In this document: in pieces, positions 51,701 through 59,286 of the stretch
How the letters are laid out: each line of letters opens with the position of its first letter
How positions within the stretch are numbered: the stretch's first letter is position 1
Source of the DNA: Proteiniclasticum aestuarii
GTDB taxonomy: Bacteria; Bacillota; Clostridia; Clostridiales; Clostridiaceae
Reading direction: 5' to 3'
NCBI RefSeq assembly: GCF_017368455.1
Contig: NZ_JAFNJU010000004.1
Location: 124,001 to 188,000 of the forward strand
DNA: 64,000 bases
Program-made: the position numbers and the translations under genes
Notes under the pieces: generated by a model
The model's database searches: none
The model's input: only the letters and a program-made list of their open reading frames with translations
What the model was told of the DNA's origin: nothing

Positions 51701-53210
51701 TGTTCCTGAAAGTCTGTGTGCCATCAAACCCTTCTGCAGGCTCGATGATTTCCGTTGTATATCGGATTCTATAGGCTTTTCTGGATTCTTCGTCTGTAAG
51801 ATTCACAAAAGAGACCTTCGGATTGCCCTGGGCGTCAACAATGAGTTCGTACTTGTCCGCCTCCAGCTTCGCCCCTTCGGTTTTCACACCAGAAGAAGTG
51901 ACATCCAGCCTGTACACTTCAAGACTTTCCGTCATGAGCTTCATATTGCCTGGAATCACATCGCTGACAGAAGCGTTGACCAGCTTGTCTAAAGAAGTGT
52001 TGATGTCTATGCTCCAATAGGCCTCGCTGGCATTATATCCATTATTGTTGATGGTTCCATTCTTGCCTAGAAGTGACCCGCCAAGAGGCTTCACAGGGAA
52101 AGACATGATGAAATCAGGATTCACTTCAAAACGGATTTCCTGAATGATGGTCTCATCCATCTTCTCCTCATCCAGTTTCACCTCGAACCAGAAGTGCCCT
52201 TCCACATCATCTCCATTGACGCCTTCACTGAATTCGAAACGCACCGTACCGTCTATGGCTACGAACCACTTTCCGATGGAACCCAGTTCTCCGGAGATTC
52301 CGCTGACTGGTCTCAGTTCTTCCGGTAGCAGGAACGTGAACGTGTCTCCCGCTTTTACGGTATGATTGTCCACTAGACTGAAATCGAAATACAGCAGTCC
52401 GTAATTATCTTTTATATTCAGATCATAGGGCCTGTCCACATCAAAAACGAAATCCTCCGGATTATCCACACTTTCATCAAAGGAGCTGTCGAGAAAATAG
52501 ATGTTATTGAACAGGAACTGGGCGGAATCGATCTCCGTAGAGCCTGCCTCCGCTGCTTCCATCACAGGAGCATCCTGCTGAAGCTCCTGAGGTTCGTCTT
52601 CCTGAACTGGCTCCAGAGGGGATTCCACTGCCCCATCCAAAGCCTCTTCGAAAGAACTGCCTGGCTCTGTGCTGGTTTCGACGGATCCTTCCGGAAGCTG
52701 ACCCGCTCCGGCTTCTTCGACTAACACATCAAAAGTCTTCGCTTCTTCACCTACAAGAATCCCAAGAGTATGGAGACCAGGCTCCAGCTCTCCCAGACGA
52801 ACAGGAATCTCCAGTACGCCCTGACGCTGATATTCCTCCTGATCTATCTCCAAAAGAATCTCTTTCCCCTGGATCAGCAGGGTCCCTGCAGAAACATCTT
52901 CTTCATCCGCAAAGACTCTCTCTTCCTCTTCAGCACTCAGCTCTTCCGGCAGAATAAGCTTCAAAGACCTTTGAAGGCCTCCTTCACGCGACCCGTAAGC
53001 CCACTCAATCTGAAGTAGAAGTTCTTCTCCCGCATCAGCGGAAGATACAGCCTCTCCATCTTCCCGAACTAAAAAAACTGCCTTTACAACGGTACCTGCT
53101 TCCTCTTCGCTCATATCTGCAAAGACGCTCACAGGGATTGTAAAGACAAATTGCAGAAGCATTACCGCCGCAAGAAACACTGCGCTGAATTTCCTGAATT
53201 TCAATCTCAT
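45771..53210 (-). CDS. Giant LPXTG-like surface adhesin with 14 CnaB/SpaA repeats
   Basis: This is a cell-wall-anchored protein of about 2,479 aa. A signal peptide (residues 1-32, ending VSVFAD) comes first, then an acidic linker to about residue 230. About five adhesin modules of roughly 130 aa follow, each with a WSIxxN or WxVxxN strand. From about residue 1,113 there are 14 CnaB/SpaA domains of roughly 94 aa (pattern KTDxxGxPLxGAxF ... ExxAPEGYLLN ... NYKG, compatible with Lys-Asn isopeptide bonds). The end is LPSAG, a hydrophobic helix and KQKKRA. Domains 5-8 and 9-12 are a recent duplication. The start is ATG 53210 with GAGGAGG upstream. No sortase gene is in the window. A Mga-type regulator is divergent. 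Confidence 0.93.
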   Translation of the reverse strand: MRLKFRKFSAVFLAAVMLLQFVFTIPVSVFADMSEEEAGTVVKAVFLVREDGEAVSSADAGEELLLQIEWAYGSREGGLQRSLKLILPEELSAEEEERVFADEEDVSAGTLLIQGKEILLEIDQEEYQRQGVLEIPVRLGELEPGLHTLGILVGEEAKTFDVLVEEAGAGQLPEGSVETSTEPGSSFEEALDGAVESPLEPVQEDEPQELQQDAPVMEAAEAGSTEIDSAQFLFNNIYFLDSSFDESVDNPEDFVFDVDRPYDLNIKDNYGLLYFDFSLVDNHTVKAGDTFTFLLPEELRPVSGISGELGSIGKWFVAIDGTVRFEFSEGVNGDDVEGHFWFEVKLDEEKMDETIIQEIRFEVNPDFIMSFPVKPLGGSLLGKNGTINNNGYNASEAYWSIDINTSLDKLVNASVSDVIPGNMKLMTESLEVYRLDVTSSGVKTEGAKLEADKYELIVDAQGNPKVSFVNLTDEESRKAYRIRYTTEIIEPAEGFDGTQTFRNKAVLTNDGKSYTASSTVSSGYGRALDKLNPDYKWEDQTLSWSIRYNYNEKYIGKDQATITDTWTPGGVMELMEGAFHVYPVTMNSSGNATVSETPIDASLYTLNVNGMNGFTLAFNNDVENQAYEIRYKTRLLGSEGTGVVDKSGSVTNRVVTGTEKSDGSSGSWSQRGVIKSSTGYDVEKKEIGWKVLLNQNGYLMENLVVTDTFTGDGLTLLEDTVVIKSSSRTYVKGVDYMLEYTEPVFGVSSGGFTVRFLTDVEEPLTMTYTTHFERNADGTGTYGNKGAISWTENSVSYDSETGVVKVTPAGYTGPNGVKNGSYNTQTKEITWSIHTNYARLPIKAGYSILDEIPLHQKLVEGSLEVFTYNVDNKGNITGETPMDGADYTVLEPAGNGNKLEVRLLDTLLGTKASIGIRFRTVFADEWIRDAQVQNTSEVHNGGDRFTLEATVTVPGGGEYVHKSGVQTGIYNERVDWTVYLNRSQSLIKDYTLTDNPDLNSVLLEDTFAVYKTVVSDKGEVTKSAEMLEEGVDYDLVINTDNETGKQSFILKFSYDIRDAYILEYSSYIDPLVGKGEAIENAYTAEGITTEEITDGDVSSEVKNVNSGGAGGSSVRGGIKIIKTAEGDTQNVLEGAVFHLYTKDGAQLLRSGITDAEGIVRFGGLRRGEYLLKEVKAPEGYVISRNLANGVPITLSHENDGEFRELAYTNALTKINLRKVNEAGVLIQGEARFSLYASDGTLLLQNLATVNGRLTLTDLVEGSYYLQETRAPEGYILNPQKYSFTIKINANGTQNVPRVDVPNYQGQAEFTKTDGDGTPLAGAVFQLYRGMDRIGADLVSDGDGKVVIGSLSPGIYDIREVKAPSGYLLNTEEIRFTIPESVQGRPEVFDLGTFINHQGAVRLYKADEFGNPLEGAEFKIVDTENRIVKTGLVTGEDGRLYVGGLAPGSYSFIETKAPAGYVLEPTPIPFIISASAEGTPVVVSAGHKENYQGSVILEKINEEGEALSGAVFELFQILTGENMDRILVGTYTSDENGEVMVSGLAPGNYAFIEKTAPEGYLLNTDAIPFIILNEAVGRPARVEAGIAVNFKGNAELVKTDAAGNPLAGAEFQVLNAEMQPVLTGLLSEEDGKVYADELAPGRYYFQETKAPEGYLLNEELLAFEIEAEASGKPLTVEAGALMNYKGSAELMKTSEEGTPLSGAVFALYTEGGELVEDELLTDEEGKVRVDNLSPGNYEFREVSAPQGHIRNLYALTFTIHAQAEGKPETVDAGTLVNYKGKVMLMKTDEKGNALAGAVFALSFEGEVLDTYTTDAEGEISIDGLVPGKYTLTEVQAPEGYLRNTESVGFIIPEEQKGIPELIVLEDFINYKGAVLLLKTDEEGKTLSGAVFELFQILSGENMDRMLVGTYTSDENGEVTVEGLMPGNYAFMEKTAPEGYFLNTDAIPFTILNEAAGRPARVEAGTAVNYKGSAELVKTDAEGNPLAGAEFQVLNAEMQPVLTGLLSEEDGKVFAEELAPGRYYFQETKAPEGYLLNEELLAFEIEAEASGKPLTVEAGALMNYKGSAELIKTSEEGTPLSGAIFALYSEGGELVEDELLTDEEGKVRVDNLSPGNYEFREVSAPQGHIRNLYALTFTIHAQAVGKPETVDAGTLVNYQGKVMLMKTDEKGNALAGAVFALSFEGEVLDTYTTDAEGEISIDGLAPGNYTLKEVQSPEGFILDETIYDFTVLAEALGEPEVIRAGDAVNYKGVVFLKKTDAEGLGLEGAVFTIRDGEGNLIATVESDADGSIRVEGLAPGNYSMNEVEAPSGYIRNETVLTFTIESTLLGKPEAVDLGVFVNHQGALTIRKVDEEGKPLAGAEFRLSDSSGNIYGEKLVSDSAGEIVVTGLKPGSYVLVETKAPEGYRLSETEHAFDIKDSHKGEPEAISVTVVNEEMPEEENVGNLPSAGSKDSGFLPGILGMLFIAAGLSYLMKQKKRA
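46603..48735 (-). repeat. Tandem duplication inside the adhesin gene, unit 1,137 bp
   Basis: Matching sequence recurs at a constant offset of 1,137 bp (379 codons, four CnaB domains), with long identical stretches, for example at 46684 versus 47821 and 47221 versus 48358. Limits are approximate: domains 5 to mid-8 versus 9 to mid-12. Confidence 0.9.
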
Positions 53211-53398
53211 TTTATTCCTCCTCGTACCAATCAAACACCGCTCCGACTGACTATGATCTATGCACGACAAATCTCGCACATCCATAACTTTATATGTCGA
53301 ACACACGCCCTTTCAGTTCACTATACATCCGACTCCAAACAATAATAATTCGCTATGGATATATCTTATCAAATCTATCCGGATCAGTATTATCAATA

Positions 53399-53418
53399 TT
53401 TGCACTGAGCGGTGCAAA
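53399..53418. promoter_or_regulatory. Operator-like inverted repeat TTTGCAC-N6-GTGCAAA
   Basis: A perfect 7-bp inverted repeat lies 26 bp upstream of the Mga-type gene's extended -10, between the two divergent genes. Its placement suits an activator or autoregulatory site. Confidence 0.5.
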
Positions 53419-53443
53419 AAATGGCCGCTGATACATTTTTCTA

Positions 53444-53452
53444 TGCTATAAT
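53444..53452 (+). promoter_or_regulatory. Extended -10 promoter of the Mga-type gene
   Basis: TGC-TATAAT, consensus extended -10; -35 absent, which is common for activator-dependent promoters. Confidence 0.6.
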
Positions 53453-53511
53453 TCTATGTAACACGAGCAAGGACAGAATATTCACATTTTCAGGAAAACG
53501 GAGACAATATC

Positions 53512-55050
53512 ATGTGGAACTTGATTGAAATTAAAGAACAGGCAAAATACAGAATGATTGAGATTCTGTTTCAAGCCAGTGACCCTATAACCATAGAGAC
53601 CCTCGCAAAGGAATCCCATTCTTCTGCAAGAAGCATCAAAAACTATCTTGTGGAACTGAGAAAAATGATTTCCCCCCTCAACGGTCGAATCGAAACCTCT
53701 AACGAAGGAGTACAGCTTCATCTTCCTCCCCATGTGGGCATCGATCATTTCCAGAGGCAGCTGATCCGAAGCACACCGGAGTTCATGCTGCTGGAACATT
53801 TCTTTACCAGCAGTTCGTCATGCAGCAGTTCCCTGTCTGAAAAATTTTACATCAGTCCTTCTACACTGAACCGGATGCTTCGTATCATGAAGGAGGAACT
53901 GGAAGAGTATGGTCTGACCATCGAGTCCAATCCCTACCGCATCACTGGAGAGGAACACCTGATACGGAAATTCTACTCTGCTTATTTCCAGGAGGCTTAT
54001 GCATCCTACGAATGGCCGTTTAGTGATCTCTCTGAAAGCCTGGTTAAAAACCTTCTTGAGATATTTCTCAGTTTCAGCGATATCGATAAGGATTTCATGG
54101 ACTATCACAGATTCAAAATCAATCTGGCCATTGATCTGCTTCGCAGCAGAAAAGGATTCACCACCAAGGTCTCCCCCCTCCTGGAATCTTCATCATCAGA
54201 GGATGTAGAGAGAGCCGCCCTCCAAATACTCGCCAGTAAAATTGAAGTACTGAATCTGACTGAGGATGATTCCGCGCGATGCGTCCAGCAATTGGTCTGG
54301 TGGTATCACCGCTACTCCAGAAACCATTTCCTGATGCGGAGAGTTCATGATGAGGCTTTTAACCTCGAAGTATCTCAGACAGAAAGAATAATATCGGATC
54401 TCAGCAACTATTTTGATCTTCCCGCCTTTGATCATACAGCCATTCTCATGGATATGTCCCTTTTTCTAGAACAGTGCAGAACCAGTAATACCAGGAACAT
54501 AATAGAAAATCATCTCCTTTTCAGACCCAGAGACTACTTTATTATAGATATTTATCGACATAACTTTTACTATTTCTATGATGTGCTGGAACAAAAGCTT
54601 AAAGAACTGTTCAGCGAAAATAGGATTCCGCTTAACCAGACCACACTGGAAAATCTGATTCATATATTTCTCACCAAATGGGATGATCTTACTGAGATTC
54701 TGTTCGATAAATACAGTACATGCAGAATTCTTATTTACAGTCACATCAACTTCAGACATGGACAAAACATAGCCAACTCCCTGTTGAAAAATATCAATCG
54801 TTCCATCTCCATTGAGGTCTACCCCGAACCCCTTCTCTCAGAAAGACAACTATCAGATTATAACTTTGACATTCTGGTATCTTCGACCACGCTGTCTCTT
54901 CATATCCCTCAGAAAATCCAGTACCTGCATTACAAGATTTTTGGCCCTTTCGTCCAGCCCCTTGTTCAGCAGATTGACAAGGTCATTGCTGAAAATAACC
55001 GCAGAACCCGCAATCGGGTTCTGAAAATGATGGAATCACCATCCAAGTAA
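53512..55050 (+). CDS. Mga/RofA-type transcription regulator
   Basis: This is a 512-aa regulator. Two N-terminal winged HTH regions are visible: TIETLAKESHSSARSIKNYL with VELRK (residues about 28-52), and LSEKFYISPSTLNRMLRIMK with EELEEYGL (about 106-135). A long helical PRD-like middle follows, and then a C-terminal EIIB-like alpha/beta part (CRILIYSHINFRHGQNIANS). This is the architecture of the Mga/RofA/AtxA family, which senses PTS phosphorylation and controls surface proteins. It is divergent from the giant adhesin, so it is the likely regulator of that gene (inference). ACGGAGAC lies before the ATG, and a strong terminator follows. Confidence 0.85.
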   Translation: MWNLIEIKEQAKYRMIEILFQASDPITIETLAKESHSSARSIKNYLVELRKMISPLNGRIETSNEGVQLHLPPHVGIDHFQRQLIRSTPEFMLLEHFFTSSSSCSSSLSEKFYISPSTLNRMLRIMKEELEEYGLTIESNPYRITGEEHLIRKFYSAYFQEAYASYEWPFSDLSESLVKNLLEIFLSFSDIDKDFMDYHRFKINLAIDLLRSRKGFTTKVSPLLESSSSEDVERAALQILASKIEVLNLTEDDSARCVQQLVWWYHRYSRNHFLMRRVHDEAFNLEVSQTERIISDLSNYFDLPAFDHTAILMDMSLFLEQCRTSNTRNIIENHLLFRPRDYFIIDIYRHNFYYFYDVLEQKLKELFSENRIPLNQTTLENLIHIFLTKWDDLTEILFDKYSTCRILIYSHINFRHGQNIANSLLKNINRSISIEVYPEPLLSERQLSDYNFDILVSSTTLSLHIPQKIQYLHYKIFGPFVQPLVQQIDKVIAENNRRTRNRVLKMMESPSK

Positions 55051-55066
55051 TCACCGAAAACCAGAC

Positions 55067-55106
55067 AAAGAGGCACATCCCGATTGCCAGGATGTGCCTC
55101 TTTCCA
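55067..55106. terminator. Bidirectional terminator
   Basis: A 14-bp perfect stem, AAAGAGGCACATCC/GGATGTGCCTCTTT, lies between the convergent Mga-type and transporter genes. Confidence 0.85.
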
Positions 55107-55121
55107 TGTGTAGTTTCTTCA

Positions 55122-56720
55122 TCAGTTTTCACAGACCCCTGCTATGGTGTCTGCAATGTTCTTCGCATGATCCCCGACTCTCTCCAGATTTGAGATCACA
55201 TCGAGAAAAAGGATACTGGAAAGTGCAGAACATTTTTCCGCCTGCAGTCTCAGAATATGGGCATTTCTGTATTCCTTCTGCAGGAAATCAATCTGCCTTT
55301 CCGTCTCTATGATGGAGCAGGCGAGCTCTCTGTCTCGGCTTTCATAGCTTCTGATGGCCGTGTGCATTGCCAGGTCTGTAAGGGCGTAGATGATCTTCAG
55401 TTCTTCTTTTCCTTCTTCCGTGATTTCCACAGCATTTCTGTTTCTTTCCACAGCCAGCTCCAGAATATTCTCTGCATGGTCTCCGATTCTTTCTATATCG
55501 TTGAGCACATGATAGGTATGTCCGATCCTTTTGAACTCCTCCACCGCCTGTTCATTGGCGGACAGTTCCACCAGAAAGTCGGTGATGACCAGGGTGACCT
55601 CATCAATCTTCTTCTCATTCTCCGTGATCCGATCAAATTTCGATACATCATTATTAAGATAAGCCTCTATGGCCAGCTTCACATTGAGTTTCGCAAGCTG
55701 GGCCAGCTTCACCGTTTCCAGAACCACCTGCCCTTCTGCGATGCTTGGTGTCTGGAGAAGCCTGCGGTCCAGAATCTGATTTTCAATTTCATACTCTTCT
55801 CCCACAATCACATTGGCCATTCTGATCAGCGTGCCTGTAAAGGGCAGCAGAATCAGTGTACTGGCCACATTGAAGAAGAGATGGAGGAAAGAAATCTGAT
55901 ATCGGATGTTTTCCGGAACCAGCGCTGTCACCGCCTGAATCAGGATGGCTCCTAAGGGAAGCAGAAGAAGTACCCCTGTCACATTGAACAGCAGGTGAAT
56001 CATGGCCGCTTTCTTCGCTGTCCTGTTGGCAGTGATGGAAGAAAGGAGCGCTGTCACTGTGGTACCGATGTTGGCACCCAGGACAAAGGGAAATGCGATC
56101 GAAATGGTGATGCTGCCCGTGGTGGTCAGCGCCACCAGCAGCGCCGTGGTGGCGCTGCTGGACTGGATGAGTGTCGTGATGCCCATGCCGATGAGAAGAC
56201 CCAGATACCACTGATGACCCAGGGTAATGATGAGATTTCGGAAAACCTCCGAATCCCGTAAGGGATACATGGCCTGACTCATGAGCTTCATGCCGAGCAT
56301 CATGACCCCGAATCCCAGGATCACCGATGCCACATCTCTTCTCTTCTTCGCCTGGGAAAAGATGACAAGCACCGCTCCCACAAAGAGAAAAACCGGAATC
56401 ACTTCATCCATATGGATGGAGACCAGAAAAACCGTGATGGTGGTTCCGATATTTGCCCCCATGATGACGCCTGTGGCCTGGACAAGATTAAGAAGCCCAG
56501 AGTTCACAAACCCCACCACCATGACCGTGGCGGCGGAACTGGACTGGATGAGCGCTGTCACAAGGGTACCCACCACCACAGCCTTCAAGGGGCTGTCGGT
56601 GAGCCTTCCCAGAATGAACTTCAGCCTGGACCCGGCAGCATTCTCCAGACCGTCTCCCATCATATTCATGCCGTATAGAAACAACCCAAGCCCGCCCAGA
56701 AGTGCGATCCACATATCCAT
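55122..56720 (-). CDS. Na/Pi cotransporter family protein with PhoU-like tail (copy 2)
   Basis: This is a 532-aa NptA/PNaS-type transporter for sodium-coupled phosphate movement. The two inverted membrane repeats carry the QSSSA signatures (LIQSSSAATVMVVGF and LIQSSSATTALLVAL) and GANIGTTxT motifs. After about residue 330 comes a cytosolic PhoU-like four-helix tail (NDIERIGDHAENILELA and LERVGDHAKNIADT). It is a close paralogue of the next gene (56898-58505). Both have TTAAC direct repeats upstream that resemble a Pho box, so induction under phosphate limitation is likely. Transport direction (uptake versus export) is not shown by sequence. Confidence 0.93.
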   Translation of the reverse strand: MDMWIALLGGLGLFLYGMNMMGDGLENAAGSRLKFILGRLTDSPLKAVVVGTLVTALIQSSSAATVMVVGFVNSGLLNLVQATGVIMGANIGTTITVFLVSIHMDEVIPVFLFVGAVLVIFSQAKKRRDVASVILGFGVMMLGMKLMSQAMYPLRDSEVFRNLIITLGHQWYLGLLIGMGITTLIQSSSATTALLVALTTTGSITISIAFPFVLGANIGTTVTALLSSITANRTAKKAAMIHLLFNVTGVLLLLPLGAILIQAVTALVPENIRYQISFLHLFFNVASTLILLPFTGTLIRMANVIVGEEYEIENQILDRRLLQTPSIAEGQVVLETVKLAQLAKLNVKLAIEAYLNNDVSKFDRITENEKKIDEVTLVITDFLVELSANEQAVEEFKRIGHTYHVLNDIERIGDHAENILELAVERNRNAVEITEEGKEELKIIYALTDLAMHTAIRSYESRDRELACSIIETERQIDFLQKEYRNAHILRLQAEKCSALSSILFLDVISNLERVGDHAKNIADTIAGVCEN

Positions 56721-56813
56721 CTTCAGATTAACCCCTTTTCCAAACCATACAATTACTATTTCATGTTCATTCTACCCCTATTCAGAAGGAATAGTAATGT
56801 CGATACACCTTAT

Positions 56814-56830
56814 TTAACCTGAATTTAACG
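56814..56830. promoter_or_regulatory. Pho-box-like repeats upstream of copy 2
   Basis: TTAACC and TTAACG start 11 bp apart (ATTTAACCTGAATTTAACGC), about 95 bp upstream of the gene. They closely match the element before the paralogue. Confidence 0.5.
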
Positions 56831-56859
56831 CAGTCTCTCTTTATCCCTTAACAATAATA

Positions 56860-56889
56860 ATCGCCCCGAACCCTGGGATTCGAAGCGAT
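56860..56889 (-). terminator. Probable terminator after copy 1
   Basis: ATCGCTTCGAATC pairs imperfectly with GGGTTCGGGGCGAT, then TTATTATTG on the minus strand. Confidence 0.5.
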
Positions 56890-56897
56890 CTGTGTGA

Positions 56898-58505
56898 TTA
56901 GTCTCTTTCTTTGATCTCTGATACCGTATCAGCGATGTTCTTTGCATGGTCACCGATTCTTTCCATATTGGAGATCAGGTCCAGGAACAGGATTCCGGCC
57001 AGTGCACTGCACCTGCCTGCATTGAGTCTTCTGATATGTGCATCTCTGTATTCTTTCTGCAGGGTGTCGATACGCTCTTCCACCTGTATGATGGACAGAG
57101 CTTTTTCCTTATTGTTTTCCTTGTAGCTTTCGATGGCGATGTCCATGGCATGATTGGTGTAATCATAGATGGCTCTCACTTCTTCGCGGGCTTCCTCAGA
57201 GATCTCCACATTCTTTCTGTCTCTCTCCTGCGCAAGTTCCATGATGTTCTCCGCATGGTCACCCATTCTCTCAATATCATTGAGCACGTGATAGGTGTCT
57301 CCCACTCTTCCGAACTCATTGACGTTGAGGTCACTGCTGGAGAGCTGTACCAGGAAGTTCGTGATGATTTCTGTCACTTCATTGATTCGGTCTTCATTCT
57401 TGTAGACAAGATCTACATTCTTCATGTCATTGTTCATGAAGGCCTCTGTAGCCAGCTTCACATTTTCCTGCGCAAGCTGCGCCAGTTTCACCGTTTCAAG
57501 AATGACCTGTCCTTCTGCGATACTTGGGGTCTGAAGAAGTCTGCGGTCAAGGATCTCTGAAATCTTATCTTCCTCCTGTCCTACGACTCTCTCTGCGATC
57601 CGGATCAGAAGTCCTGCAAAGGGAAGCAGTACCAGTGTGTTGGATACGTTGAAGATCAGATGGATGAGGGAAATCTCCAGTTTGATGCTTTCCGGTGCCA
57701 AGTAGGTGACAATCTCCATGAGGTATTTACCCAGTGGAAGGAAGATGATGGCACCAACGATATTAAAGAGCAGATGGATCACCGCAGCTTTCTTCGCTGT
57801 CTTGTTCGCCGTAATGGAGGACAAGAGCGCTGTGATGGTGGTTCCGATATTTGCACCCAGAATCAGCGGGAATGCCACCTGAATGGTGATGCTTCCTGTG
57901 GTGGTCAGCGCCACAAGAAGACCTGTGGTTGCTGAGCTTGACTGTACCAGCATGGTGATACCAAGCCCTATGAGAACACCCAGATACCATTTGGTTCCGA
58001 TGGAGAGTATAAGATCCTTGAACACCTGTGAATCTCTCAGCGGATACATGGCTTCACTCATGAGCTCCATACCCAGCATCAGAATACCAAATCCCAGAAG
58101 AATGCTGGCCAGGTCTCTTCTCTTCTTCGCCTTGGTGAAGAGAAAGAGGATGGAGCCTGTGAAAATCAGAATCGGCACCAGCGCATCGATGTTCATGGAA
58201 ACGAGAAATGCGGTGGTGGTGGTTCCGATATTTGCACCCATGATGATTCCAGTCGCCTGAACGAGATTCAGCAATCCGGAATTGACAAATCCGATGACCA
58301 TGACGGTGGTCGCCGAACTGGACTGCATGAGAATGGTGACAAATGTACCAACAAGAACAGAACTGATGGGGTTGGCCGTAACCTTGTTCAGAATAAACTT
58401 CAGTTTAGAACCAGCGGCATTTTCCAGACCGTCACCCATCATTTTCATACCGTATAGAAACAGTCCAAGTCCTCCAAATAGTCCAATGATCATATTAATA
58501 TCCAA
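56898..58505 (-). CDS. Na/Pi cotransporter family protein with PhoU-like tail (copy 1)
   Basis: This 535-aa paralogue has the same architecture as copy 2: LMQSSSATTVMVIGFVNSG and LVQSSSATTGLLVAL in the two membrane repeats, GANIGTTxTA loops, and the PhoU-like tail with NDIERMGDHAENIMELAQ and MERIGDHAKNIADTVSEIKE. The two proteins are highly similar over their full length, indicating tandem duplication followed by divergence. A TTTGGAGGG ribosome site precedes the start. Four TTAAC-like repeats lie 65-100 bp upstream. Confidence 0.93.
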   Translation of the reverse strand: MDINMIIGLFGGLGLFLYGMKMMGDGLENAAGSKLKFILNKVTANPISSVLVGTFVTILMQSSSATTVMVIGFVNSGLLNLVQATGIIMGANIGTTTTAFLVSMNIDALVPILIFTGSILFLFTKAKKRRDLASILLGFGILMLGMELMSEAMYPLRDSQVFKDLILSIGTKWYLGVLIGLGITMLVQSSSATTGLLVALTTTGSITIQVAFPLILGANIGTTITALLSSITANKTAKKAAVIHLLFNIVGAIIFLPLGKYLMEIVTYLAPESIKLEISLIHLIFNVSNTLVLLPFAGLLIRIAERVVGQEEDKISEILDRRLLQTPSIAEGQVILETVKLAQLAQENVKLATEAFMNNDMKNVDLVYKNEDRINEVTEIITNFLVQLSSSDLNVNEFGRVGDTYHVLNDIERMGDHAENIMELAQERDRKNVEISEEAREEVRAIYDYTNHAMDIAIESYKENNKEKALSIIQVEERIDTLQKEYRDAHIRRLNAGRCSALAGILFLDLISNMERIGDHAKNIADTVSEIKERD

Positions 58506-58569
58506 AAGAGTCCCTCCAAATTGAGTTCATTATATTTCAAACTAATGATACAGCGAAATCACCTCTATG

Positions 58570-58606
58570 TTAACTAATCATTACGTTATTTAACATAGAA
58601 TTAACG
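58570..58606. promoter_or_regulatory. Pho-box-like direct repeats upstream of copy 1
   Basis: TTAACT (58570), TTACGT (58581), TTAACA (58590) and TTAACG (58601) occur at about 11-bp spacing. This resembles Firmicutes PhoP boxes (TTAACA-type repeats). Confidence 0.55.
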
Positions 58607-58811
58607 CGGTTGCTGAAATTGTTTCATTCTCACCGTTTCTTTAGAAAAACTGAGAATGAATACCATTCCATTTTATAATCTGAAACAGAGAAAACAGGAA
58701 TCTTCACGGGATGCATGAATCTTTCGTCTGTACAACAGGAATCTTTTAAATCTGTATAAAACTCCCATTTCCGGTTCTTCTTCATCCACCCTATGTTCAG
58801 AAATGGCAGCA

Positions 58812-58843
58812 TAAAAAATCTCCCGGAATAAATCCGGGAGATT
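58812..58843 (-). terminator. Rho-independent terminator after rpsI
   Basis: AATCTCCCGGA pairs with TCCGGGAGATT and is followed by TTTTTATG on the minus strand. Confidence 0.85.
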
Positions 58844-58874
58844 CTGAATGCCATATAGATTGGCTCTTTTCGTA

Positions 58875-59267
58875 CTATCTCTTTGAGAACTGTGGGCTCT
58901 TTCTGGCTTTCTTCAGACCGTACTTCTTTCTTTCCTTCATTCTTGGGTCTCTTGTTAAGAAACCTGCCTTCTTCAGTTCGCCTCTGAGTGTTTCATCAGC
59001 TTTAAGAAGTGCTCTGGAAATACCGTGTCTGATTGCTCCAGCCTGTCCTGAAAGTCCACCACCGTGTACATTTACAAGAACATCATAGGAGTTCTTTGTG
59101 TTTGTCAGTACCAGCGGCTGATTTACAACAAGCATTAATGTTTCAAGACCAAAGTAGTCCTTGATGTCTCTCTTGTTGATTGTAACTTCACCTGATCCAG
59201 GTACGAGTCTAACTCTTGCAACTGATTTCTTTCTTCTACCAGTGCCCATGTATTGAACTTTTGCCAT
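58875..59267 (-). CDS. rpsI: 30S ribosomal protein S9
   Basis: A 130-aa ribosomal protein of the small subunit. [16 protein letters not shown] opens the protein, [20 protein letters not shown] is the S9 signature, and it ends with the conserved basic tail [18 protein letters not shown]. It is 19 bp downstream of rplM, the standard pair. GGGAGGAGG precedes ATG. Confidence 0.98.
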   Translation of the reverse strand: MAKVQYMGTGRRKKSVARVRLVPGSGEVTINKRDIKDYFGLETLMLVVNQPLVLTNTKNSYDVLVNVHGGGLSGQAGAIRHGISRALLKADETLRGELKKAGFLTRDPRMKERKKYGLKKARKSPQFSKR

Positions 59268-59286
59268 TTTTATTTCCTCCTCCCGT

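Larger units (their letters stand above)
53211..53511. other. Divergent regulatory region of adhesin and Mga-type gene
   Basis: These 301 bp without a gene are AT-rich. They hold the inverted repeat at 53399-53418, the plus-strand extended -10 at 53444-53452, and the adhesin ribosome site. A firm adhesin promoter was not picked out. Confidence 0.6.
58506..58874. other. Intergenic region
   Basis: These 369 bp contain the Pho-box-like repeats (58570-58606), a TATAAT on the minus strand before copy 1, and the rpsI terminator (58812-58843). A 74-codon ORF here overlaps the terminator and is not believed to be a gene. Confidence 0.6.

Noticed and set aside
58630..58854. 74-codon minus-strand ORF before rpsI terminator
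   Set aside because: Its start lies inside or beyond the rpsI terminator hairpin, it has no ribosome site, and its composition is non-protein-like.
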